40,105 nt of DNA from Firmicutes bacterium UBA4882 (GTDB taxonomy: Bacteria > Bacillota > UBA4882). Both the position numbers and the translations under genes were made by a program. The stretch lies in the NCBI GenBank assembly GCA_002399265.1, contig DHDG01000041.1, positions 1-40,105 on the forward strand. Direction: 5' to 3'. The notes below the pieces were generated by a model. The model saw only the letters and a program-made list of their open reading frames with translations. It ran no database searches and had not been told where the DNA came from. This document shows, piece after piece, positions 17,087-23,646 of the stretch; position 1 is the first letter of the stretch; every line of letters begins with the position of its first letter.

Positions 17087-17112
17087 AGTATATGTGACTT
17101 TGGCTCTGCGGT
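17087..17112 (-). promoter_or_regulatory. Sigma-K-type promoter of the dpaA operon
   Basis: On the minus strand AC (17111-17112), 16 bases, then CATATACTG (-10 at 17087-17094), matching the sigma-K consensus AC-N16/17-CATANNNTA except for the last base. Sigma-K (mother cell) control is what is known for spoVF in Bacillus. It predicts a start near 17080 and a leader of about 42 bases. Confidence 0.6.
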
Positions 17113-17171
17113 GCTTGGACAACGGTTGCCCGCTGCCAAACTTTGCCCTATGCGTCTGGGAGGAGGATAAC

Positions 17172-17984
17172 TTAACCTGGTTCCGAAAGGCCCATAATCT
17201 TGTCTAGTCCATAAATTAGACCCTGATAGTCACGAATTTTCCTAATCGCCAGTAGTACCCCAGGCATAAAAGACTCCCTACTGGTAGAATCATGCCTGAT
17301 TGTTAATGTTTGCCCTAAGTCGCCAAAAATTACTTCTTGATGGGCGACCAACCCCTGCAAGCGAATACTGTGCAAATGGATACCGCCTAAATCCCCACCG
17401 CGGACGCCACTTACTTTTTCGCTGCCAGCCAACGCCGCCGTTTGAACGCGCTCTTTGGCTGCCAAAATCATTTCTGCCGTTTTAATGGCCGTCCCAGAGG
17501 GGGCATCCTTTTTCTGGTCGTGGTGCAACTCGATGATCTCTACCTGATTCATATATTGCGCCGCAAACGCCGCGCAATACATCATCAGCACAGCCCCTAC
17601 CGCAAAATTGGGTGCCACCAGCACCGGGTTCTGATAATGCAACGACCACTCCTGGATCTGATCTAAGTCAACCGAGGTAATCCCAGTTGTTCCTACAATA
17701 ACAGCTGCTTTGCCTTCCAAAGCCGCTTTGATATTGGACATTACAGCTGTGGGAGCGGTGAAATCAACCACCACGTCGATTTTCTTGCTGAAGATGGCAG
17801 GCAAGTCTTTTTCAATTAAGATACCGGATGGTTTAGATCCGGCAAGCACTGCGGCATCCTCACCAATATGAGTTGTATCTATAGCGGCCGCCAATTGCAT
17901 ATCTGGGGCTCCCAGAATTGCCCGGACCACTGCACTGCCCATTTTCCCGGCGGCACCGGAGACCGCTACCTGAATCTCGGCCAT
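17172..17984 (-). CDS. dapB: 4-hydroxy-tetrahydrodipicolinate reductase DapB
   Basis: A 270-residue NAD(P)H-dependent reductase of the diaminopimelate pathway. The nucleotide loop is SGAAGKMG, followed by DFTAPTAV, GTTGI, and the substrate-binding HHDQKKDAPSGTA near residue 155-167. The start is uncertain: ATG 17984 gives a normal N-terminus (AEIQVAVSG) and a leader of about 36 bases from the promoter at 18027-18055; ATG 18008 would leave only about 12 bases and no ribosome-binding site. It is separated by 133 bases from dpaA, whose own promoter is sporulation-type, so dapB can be expressed vegetatively and its product shared. Confidence 0.94.
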   Translation of the reverse strand: MAEIQVAVSGAAGKMGSAVVRAILGAPDMQLAAAIDTTHIGEDAAVLAGSKPSGILIEKDLPAIFSKKIDVVVDFTAPTAVMSNIKAALEGKAAVIVGTTGITSVDLDQIQEWSLHYQNPVLVAPNFAVGAVLMMYCAAFAAQYMNQVEIIELHHDQKKDAPSGTAIKTAEMILAAKERVQTAALAGSEKVSGVRGGDLGGIHLHSIRLQGLVAHQEVIFGDLGQTLTIRHDSTSRESFMPGVLLAIRKIRDYQGLIYGLDKIMGLSEPG

Positions 17985-18026
17985 TTCAACAACACCAGCC
18001 AATCTCATAGTTTGATCGTTGCCCTT

Positions 18027-18055
18027 ATTTTCCTATACTGCCGAACAACTGTCAA
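18027..18055 (-). promoter_or_regulatory. Sigma-A-type promoter of dapB
   Basis: A perfect -35 box TTGACA (18050-18055) is followed after 17 bases by GAAAAT (18027-18032), a 4-of-6 match to TATAAT. Its position favours the dapB start at 17984. Confidence 0.55.
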
Positions 18056-18162
18056 GGACAGGGAATTAATCTAACACTGCCATCAGGACAGATAATTGGA
18101 GATCATGCCATGCCATTCCTTATATTGTAACTCTGAAAGAAAAAGGCTATCCGGCGCGCTGC

Positions 18163-18630
18163 TCAACCCGGCGGTTGGGCGATCCCGGTATGGCCAAATC
18201 CACCGTCAGAACGTTCGGTGGCTGGCAAAGAGTTTGTTTCAGTAAAACAGATCTGCGCCACTGGACAAATCACCAATTGTGCGATGCGGTCACCGCGTTT
18301 GATCGTAAACGGTTCCTGCCCCAGGTTAATCAGGATTACAGCCACTTCTCCCCTATAATCGGAGTCAATTGTACCAGGCGCATTCAGTATTGTGACACCG
18401 GAATTCAGCGCCAATCCGCTGCGGGGACGGACTTGACCCTCGAAGCCTTGCGGTATGGCAATTTTGAGTCCGGTAGCAATCAAGGCCCTGCCACCCGGCA
18501 TAATGACAGTGTCCGATCCGATGGCGGCGAGTAGATCGACACCAGCAGCACCGGCTGTCATGGCTTTGGGCAAAGGCAATTCTTCCGCGTGATCCATTCT
18601 GACCACCGGTATACTAATCAATTCCGTCAT
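18163..18630 (-). CDS. dut: dUTP diphosphatase (trimeric dUTPase)
   Basis: This 155-residue enzyme hydrolyses dUTP to dUMP and pyrophosphate, keeping uracil out of DNA. All five trimeric dUTPase motifs are visible in order: AGAAGVDL, RPRSGLAL, GTIDSDYRGE, RIAQLV and the C-terminal lid RSDGGFGHTG. The ATG at 18630 lies two bases after the stop of the M16 peptidase gene, with AAGGGTGG as ribosome-binding site inside that gene's end; an upstream alternative start would overlap it. Translation is therefore likely coupled to the peptidase. It occupies the place where ymxH is found in Bacillus. Confidence 0.95.
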   Translation of the reverse strand: MTELISIPVVRMDHAEELPLPKAMTAGAAGVDLLAAIGSDTVIMPGGRALIATGLKIAIPQGFEGQVRPRSGLALNSGVTILNAPGTIDSDYRGEVAVILINLGQEPFTIKRGDRIAQLVICPVAQICFTETNSLPATERSDGGFGHTGIAQPPG

Positions 18631-18632
18631 AC

Positions 18633-19919
18633 TTACCACCCTTTTTGGAACTCCGCCCACCGACGACTCAGGCCTGCTATCTGACCAATGGCAGAAATGT
18701 AAGGCTGCTTGGCAAAAATAAGCTGGGCCGTTGCGATTACGTCATCTTTGCTGACTCGCTGTATGCGCTCGATGATTTCATCTGCGGAGACGATTTCACC
18801 GAAGAACATTTCGGCTTTGGCTAAGCGACTCATGCGATTACTGGTACTTTCCAAACCAAACAGGATACTGCCGCGCAGTTGCTCTTTGGCGCGGCTAACT
18901 TCGTCTTCGCTGATTTGTCCTTGCCGGACGGCATTTAATTCCTGACGCAGCAGTTTGAGAACTTCACCGGCGTTCGGTTTACTAACCCCAACGTAAATCG
19001 AGAACAATCCCAATTCCTGATAGGAAGAATGTGCACTGAACGCTGAATAGACCAATCCGCGTTCCTCACGCAACACCTGAAAAAGCCGTGAACTTACTGT
19101 TCCACCCAATAATGCGTCCAGAACCTGTACAGCGTAACGGGCGTCATCAAGCCTGGAAAGTCCTTCCGAACCAAAACAAATATGGACTTGTTCAGTCTCT
19201 TTTTCTTTAAACAGGTTTGCCCCACGAATCGCGGCAGGTAACACGGTGCGGGGCTGGGAAGCTGCTCCCTTTTGAGCACCGCCATTCCCAGGCATCGTTC
19301 CGAAATAGCGACTGATCTCGCTGAAGACTGTCTCCGGGTCGACTTGACCGGCAACAGAAATAATCAGGTTGTCCGGAGTATAATGTTTGCGCCAAAAAGC
19401 CAGGGTCTGCTCCCTTGTAATGGCGGAAATGCTGTCAAATGAACCTAGTACCGGTCTACCCAGCGGATGATCCCCCAACACTGATTTGGCGCATAGGTCA
19501 AGGATCAGTTCATCTGGAGTATCCTCATAAAGCTTGATTTCTTCCAGCACAACCTGTTTTTCTCTGTCGAAATCCTCGGCAGCAAAAACAGAATTTAACA
19601 ACATATCGGAGAGCAGCTCCATCGCAAACGCAAAATGATCACTCAACACTCTGGCGTAAAAACAGGTGTATTCTTTAGAAGTAAATGCATTCAGCTGTCC
19701 GCCAACTGCATCCATCTGCTCGGCAATTTCGCGGGCGCTGCGATTCGGAGTACCTTTGAACAGCAGATGTTCCAGAAAGTGAGTCAAGCCATACTCTCCG
19801 GCAATTTCATATTTGGAACCAGTTTTAACCCATATTCCGACCGTCACAGAACGAACATATGGTATTGTCTCACATACTACGACCAGACCATTTGGCAATA
19901 CAAAACGCTGAAAGGACAC
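18633..19919 (-). CDS. mlpA: M16 family zinc peptidase (MlpA/YmxG-type)
   Basis: A 428-residue member of the insulinase/processing-peptidase family. The inverted zinc motif HFLEH (47-51) is followed about 77 residues later by the third ligand in VVLEEIKLYED, so it should be catalytically competent; a second M16 domain fills the C-terminal half. The start is GTG 19919 with GAGGGGG upstream. Its location two genes from dapB and near the ylxY-like gene matches mlpA in Bacillus. The natural substrate is not known from the sequence. It is divergent to the GH18 gene. Confidence 0.93.
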   Translation of the reverse strand: MSFQRFVLPNGLVVVCETIPYVRSVTVGIWVKTGSKYEIAGEYGLTHFLEHLLFKGTPNRSAREIAEQMDAVGGQLNAFTSKEYTCFYARVLSDHFAFAMELLSDMLLNSVFAAEDFDREKQVVLEEIKLYEDTPDELILDLCAKSVLGDHPLGRPVLGSFDSISAITREQTLAFWRKHYTPDNLIISVAGQVDPETVFSEISRYFGTMPGNGGAQKGAASQPRTVLPAAIRGANLFKEKETEQVHICFGSEGLSRLDDARYAVQVLDALLGGTVSSRLFQVLREERGLVYSAFSAHSSYQELGLFSIYVGVSKPNAGEVLKLLRQELNAVRQGQISEDEVSRAKEQLRGSILFGLESTSNRMSRLAKAEMFFGEIVSADEIIERIQRVSKDDVIATAQLIFAKQPYISAIGQIAGLSRRWAEFQKGW

Positions 19920-20145
19920 ACGCCAACCCCCTCATTCCACATATCTGTAGTGAATTCGCTGAACTTGTGCGGAATCCTGCATTTGCCGGACCACTGTGTT
20001 ACAGGCTACTGACAAACGCGCAGCGTGCAAATGACTGCCACATTAACCAATCTCTCCAAAGCGAGCCTGTTAATACTTAAAGGTTTCAAAAAGCGCGACA
20101 CGAATTCAGCCTAAGGAGCATTCAGCCTTGGAAAGGAGCGTCGCA

Positions 20146-21462
20146 ATGCAGCAAACAATATGGGGCACAATCCTCGCGCTGGTACTTTATTTGACTTCTG
20201 CTATCAGCGGAGGAATTTCCAGCAACAAAAGCAACATTCCGGGAAGCGCTCCGGTCGCGCCTCCAGCCATTTCGGCTCCGGCAGGCAACACCGCCAAGGT
20301 GCAATATGGTATTATTACGCATGACAGCGTAGCGCTGCGCTCCAGTCCATCCACTGCCTCTAAGGCAATCACCACGGTGTCCAAGGGCACTGCGTTGAGC
20401 ATTATGGGTGTGTCTGGAGAATGGTATAATGTCGTACTGCCTTCGGGGACGACCGGGTGGATCGCTAAGTGGCTTGTCAAGGCGACAGATGTCCCCACCA
20501 ATGTGAAATCCGGTAAAACTGAAGTAATTGGCTATTATGTCGAAGGCTATGCCGGGGATCGCCTGTCAATGAACTCGCTGACCGCACATTCAAATACGCT
20601 GACTACTGTCATGCCGTTTTTCTATGCCGTGGATGCCAAGGGGAATATTTCGGGGCGCCATAATAACGAACCGCTGGAATATGCCCGTTCCAAAGGTCTG
20701 AAGGTAATCGCCTCGGTGCATAATATTTCGAACTCCAATTTCAGCGGCAGTGTTACCCATACCCTCTTAAGCAGTGGAACAAATCGCCGCAACGCGATTA
20801 CAAATATTGAGAAACTACTAAAAAGACATGGCTATCAAGGGATCAATATTGACTTTGAAAGTGTCTGGCCATCGGATCGTCCGTATCTGACTCAGTTTTT
20901 CCGTGAGCTCGCCTGGGCGCTGCGCCCGAAAGGCTATCTGGTAACAGCGGCTTTTCCGGCCAAAACCGCCGATTCACGTACTGACAAGTGGTCGGGAGCC
21001 TACGACTATGCCGCCATTACACCTTATCTGGATTATGCCATCTTGATGACTTATGATGAGCATTATAAAAGCGGCCCGGCCGGGCCGGTCGCTTCGCAGG
21101 GATGGGTGCGCAAAGTTCTCCAATATGCTACTGGCGTGATGCCAAAGAATAAGATTGTTATGGGACTAGCCGGTTATGGCTATGAATGGAGCGGCAAAAC
21201 AGGGCGCGCGCTTACCTTTGCCCAGGTCGAGAGCAGAGTCAAGAATTATGGGGTGACACCACGCTGGAGTGATTCTTACCAGGTACCCTATTTCTCTTAT
21301 AAAAAGAAGGGGGTTCCTTACACCGTCTGGTACGAAAACAGCCACAGCGTCGCTGCCAAAATGCGCCTGACCCAAGAATTTGATCTGCGTGGCGTAGCTT
21401 TATGGCGGCTGGGACTGGAAGACCCGCTTGTTTGGCCCAAAATTCAAACCGGCTTGAAATAG
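20146..21462 (+). CDS. Secreted SH3b-GH18 protein, YaaH/SleL-type spore peptidoglycan hydrolase
   Basis: The only plus-strand gene. This 438-residue protein has a signal peptide (residues 1-22), a proline/alanine linker, a bacterial SH3 domain (about 53-113: VALRSSPST...GWIAKWLVK) and a glycoside hydrolase 18 barrel (about 125-438). The catalytic motif reads GINIDFES with Glu238 as acid. Such proteins act as N-acetylglucosaminidases on cortex or coat-associated peptidoglycan, usually with LysM rather than SH3 domains. The ATG at 20146 has AAAGGAG at ideal spacing; a TTG at 20128 has its own AAGGAG and would add six residues. A hairpin repeat follows the stop. Confidence 0.88.
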   Translation: MQQTIWGTILALVLYLTSAISGGISSNKSNIPGSAPVAPPAISAPAGNTAKVQYGIITHDSVALRSSPSTASKAITTVSKGTALSIMGVSGEWYNVVLPSGTTGWIAKWLVKATDVPTNVKSGKTEVIGYYVEGYAGDRLSMNSLTAHSNTLTTVMPFFYAVDAKGNISGRHNNEPLEYARSKGLKVIASVHNISNSNFSGSVTHTLLSSGTNRRNAITNIEKLLKRHGYQGINIDFESVWPSDRPYLTQFFRELAWALRPKGYLVTAAFPAKTADSRTDKWSGAYDYAAITPYLDYAILMTYDEHYKSGPAGPVASQGWVRKVLQYATGVMPKNKIVMGLAGYGYEWSGKTGRALTFAQVESRVKNYGVTPRWSDSYQVPYFSYKKKGVPYTVWYENSHSVAAKMRLTQEFDLRGVALWRLGLEDPLVWPKIQTGLK

Positions 21463-21473
21463 ACCCTAGACAA

Positions 21474-21559
21474 GGAAGACGCGGGACGGTTCAGCTGCCT
21501 TGGCCAAAGGCAATCAGCCTGAGGGTAGCCAAGACAGATGAACCGTCCCCGCATCTTCC
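21474..21559. repeat. Imperfect palindromic REP-like element downstream of the GH18 gene
   Basis: Outer arms 21474-21493 and 21539-21559 share the GGGACGGTTCA core in opposite orientation, with small mismatches. An inner pair (CTGCCTTGGC / GCCAAGACAG) extends the stem, giving a long hairpin. It starts 12 bases after the GH18 stop and may also act as a transcription end point, though no T-run is present. Confidence 0.75.
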
Positions 21560-21600
21560 CGCGACTTCCCCGCGCCCGCGCCCTATTTGTGGCCTTTGTG

Positions 21601-22602
21601 TCAGGGAGCGCTGTCCAGCAATTCGGTTACTGTCACTAACTGGTAGCCAGCGTCCCGGATGGCTTTGATGACGCGCGGTAAGGCTACGACAGTCGGACTA
21701 GTCGGATGCATGAGAATAATATTGCCATTCGTCATTTCGCGGGTGGCGCGCGCCACAATTGTGTCCGGCGCCGGCCTTTGCCAATCAATCGTATCTCTGG
21801 TCCACATAATGGTACGGTATCCGATTTCCGCCGCCACGGCCGCCACCTTATCGTTAACTTCGCCATAGGGCGGTGCAAAAAGTTTACTGGGCTCCTGTCC
21901 AGCCGCCTGCACTAGCATTTCCTGGTTTTCTGTGATCAGCCGGACCAGTTCTCCACGTCCCATTTGCGTAGGATGCCCGTGATAAAGCCCATGGTTGGCA
22001 ATTTCGTGTCCGCCTTGCGCGATTTTGCCTACCAACTCAGGAAACTGCCGAACCCAAGTCCCGACAAAATAGAACGTGGCCCGTACCTGGTTGGTTGCCA
22101 GGATATCAAGCATGGCTGGAAGAAATTCTTCTCCCCAGGCGACATTGATACCGAGCGCCATCGCCTTGCGATGCGGCGGACCCTGATAGATCGGTTTAAA
22201 GTACTCCGCCTTAATCTCCGGCTGCATCACGATTGTGGTCAGCCGTACCTCTCCGTTTTCAGGAGCACTCAGAATTTGATCGACCGTTTCATGCAAGTCG
22301 ACCATTATTCCAGGCCTTTCGGCGATAATCTCGCCACTTTCTACGTAGTACATCGCATTCTGAGGAGGACGGTTGGTTTTATCCGCCAGTTCACGCACGA
22401 CTGACAGTAATTCACTACGCAGTAGACCTCCCACAGGTACGCCTTCCACGATAACACCCGGTTTGGCACCTAATACTTTTCTGGCAATTGTTGCGCCAAT
22501 GCGCCCGCTGATTATAATCAAAATCAGGCAGACGGTGATAATCGTCAGAACGCGCACCGCTCTGGCAGATAAGAAAACTACTTTCAACTGCGGCACCCCC
22601 AT
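21601..22602 (-). CDS. NodB-fold protein, YlxY-like, with degenerate active site
   Basis: A 333-residue protein with one N-terminal membrane anchor (about 15-35) and a C-terminal NodB polysaccharide deacetylase fold. The metal-binding motif HEIANHGLYH is partly present, but the normal TFDDG is replaced by INVAWGEE, removing the catalytic base and metal aspartates, and FAPPYG lacks the usual arginine. LMHPT is retained as the last motif. The same INVAWG variant is typical of YlxY of Bacillus, which also neighbours mlpA. It is therefore probably a non-canonical or inactive deacetylase. The ATG 22602 start was chosen because upstream sequence belongs to a palindromic repeat. Confidence 0.85.
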   Translation of the reverse strand: MGVPQLKVVFLSARAVRVLTIITVCLILIIISGRIGATIARKVLGAKPGVIVEGVPVGGLLRSELLSVVRELADKTNRPPQNAMYYVESGEIIAERPGIMVDLHETVDQILSAPENGEVRLTTIVMQPEIKAEYFKPIYQGPPHRKAMALGINVAWGEEFLPAMLDILATNQVRATFYFVGTWVRQFPELVGKIAQGGHEIANHGLYHGHPTQMGRGELVRLITENQEMLVQAAGQEPSKLFAPPYGEVNDKVAAVAAEIGYRTIMWTRDTIDWQRPAPDTIVARATREMTNGNIILMHPTSPTVVALPRVIKAIRDAGYQLVTVTELLDSAP

Positions 22603-22681
22603 AGCATCACGGCCCCCATCGCGGGTTGGCCACAGTCTAATTTTATGAAGCTGCAGCGCGTTGTATGATCTTAGCCCAGAC

Positions 22682-22768
22682 TGGGGGAACTTTGGGGACG
22701 GTTCTAAAAGTGCCAAATCCCAAATGGTGTAAAATTGCACTTTTAGAACCGTCCCCAAAGTTCCCCCA
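22682..22768. repeat. Perfect 32-bp inverted repeat, REP-like element
   Basis: Arms 22682-22713 and 22737-22768 are exact inverted complements with a 23-base spacer; the core is TTTGGGGACGGTTCTAAAAG. It sits between the sleB-like gene and the ylxY-like gene. Its flanking arm sequence differs from the copies at 9425 and 35086, yet pairs perfectly. Confidence 0.92.
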
Positions 22769-22785
22769 AAAAGCGCCCGAAGGTT

Positions 22786-23442
22786 TCACCTCGCAAACAC
22801 ATGATTGCCGATTTCCGCGGCAACTGGCTTTTTCCTGGTCCATTTGGCAGTAGCATATGCCGGATTATAGAAAAAGAGTGAACCATCGGTTGGATCCACC
22901 CCCGACAGCGCCATCAGAGCCGCCCGTCGAGCGGTTTCACCCGGTTTAAGATTAATTTGGCCGTCTTTTACAGTACATAAAGCTCCCGGTTGATAAATGA
23001 CATCCCTGACTGTGGAAGGAAAACCCTTATGATTTACGCGGTTAATAATGACCGCGCCAACTGCTACTTGACCTAGAAAAGGCTCTCCACGCGCCTCGGC
23101 GTAAATCGCTCTGGCAAGCAACTCTACCTCTTCGGCGTCAGCGGCAACTTTACCAGGCATTATACCTCTTGAGACAGGCATGTGACTGTTTGGCCTGAAC
23201 CCATCCTTGTCCAACGGAAGCTCTCTGCTTCCAGCTCTGGTTCTGGTACTAGCCCCTGACAACAGGTTGCTGGCCGGTTGCCTTTGCAGTTGTACCTCAA
23301 CCACCTCTGTCAGCGCTGACGCCGCACTTTTTTGCTCCTCATCCACAACAGCCACCGACGGCCTGTCACTGACTGTGGACGCTGCCATTGACTGACCGCA
23401 TATACCGGCCAAGATCACGGCAAAAATAACTCCTTTGCGCAA
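22786..23442 (-). CDS. sleB: Cell wall hydrolase, SleB-type spore cortex lytic enzyme
   Basis: A protein of about 218 residues with a signal peptide (RKGVIFAVILAGICG...SMA), a low-complexity linker and a C-terminal Hydrolase_2 domain. The motif RAIYAEARGEP carries the catalytic glutamate of the SleB lytic transglycosylase family, followed by VAVGAVIINRV and YNPAYAT. SleB enzymes open the cortex at germination; the N-terminal peptidoglycan-binding repeat common in SleB is not seen here, so it could be a CwlJ- or YkvT-like relative. The start is unclear: TTG 23442 has GGGGGA seven bases upstream and gives a clean signal peptide; TTG 23457 has none. Confidence 0.85.
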   Translation of the reverse strand: MRKGVIFAVILAGICGQSMAASTVSDRPSVAVVDEEQKSAASALTEVVEVQLQRQPASNLLSGASTRTRAGSRELPLDKDGFRPNSHMPVSRGIMPGKVAADAEEVELLARAIYAEARGEPFLGQVAVGAVIINRVNHKGFPSTVRDVIYQPGALCTVKDGQINLKPGETARRAALMALSGVDPTDGSLFFYNPAYATAKWTRKKPVAAEIGNHVFAR

Positions 23443-23493
23443 GACCCAATCCCCCAATAAAAGGTAATTCAGGACGTTGTCCTACGATTCGGA

Positions 23494-23523
23494 ATTATAT
23501 CAAATGGCACTAATGATTACCAA
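23494..23523 (-). promoter_or_regulatory. Candidate sigma-A-type promoter of the sleB-like gene
   Basis: TTGGTA (23518-23523), 18 bases, then a perfect TATAAT (23494-23499) on the minus strand, about 50 bases before the gene. A forespore sigma-G promoter would be expected for sleB but no convincing one was found. Confidence 0.45.
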
Positions 23524-23646
23524 ATGCCCTCAGACGCCCTCAGCGAACCTCAGGAACGTCTAACTATTCTCAGCTTGGTTTAACTTCCTTTACGATTGGC
23601 TAACTCTGGTAAACTACCCAATGCGATGCTTGACCAAGCGCATTTT

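Noticed and set aside
19920..20127. Search for sporulation promoters between the divergent M16 and GH18 genes
   Set aside because: No convincing sigma-E, sigma-G or sigma-K pair was found on either strand; nothing reported.
21062..21092. GC-rich palindrome GCCCGGCCGGGC in the GH18 gene
   Set aside because: Short, codon-compatible and likely chance in GC-rich coding DNA.
22603..22758. In-frame upstream extension of the NodB-fold gene
   Set aside because: It also reads through the palindrome arms; the membrane anchor starts just after ATG 22602.
23443..23646. Sigma-G promoter for the sleB-like gene
   Set aside because: GCATT followed by CATTTGATA is only a weak match; the TATAAT-type site is clearer.
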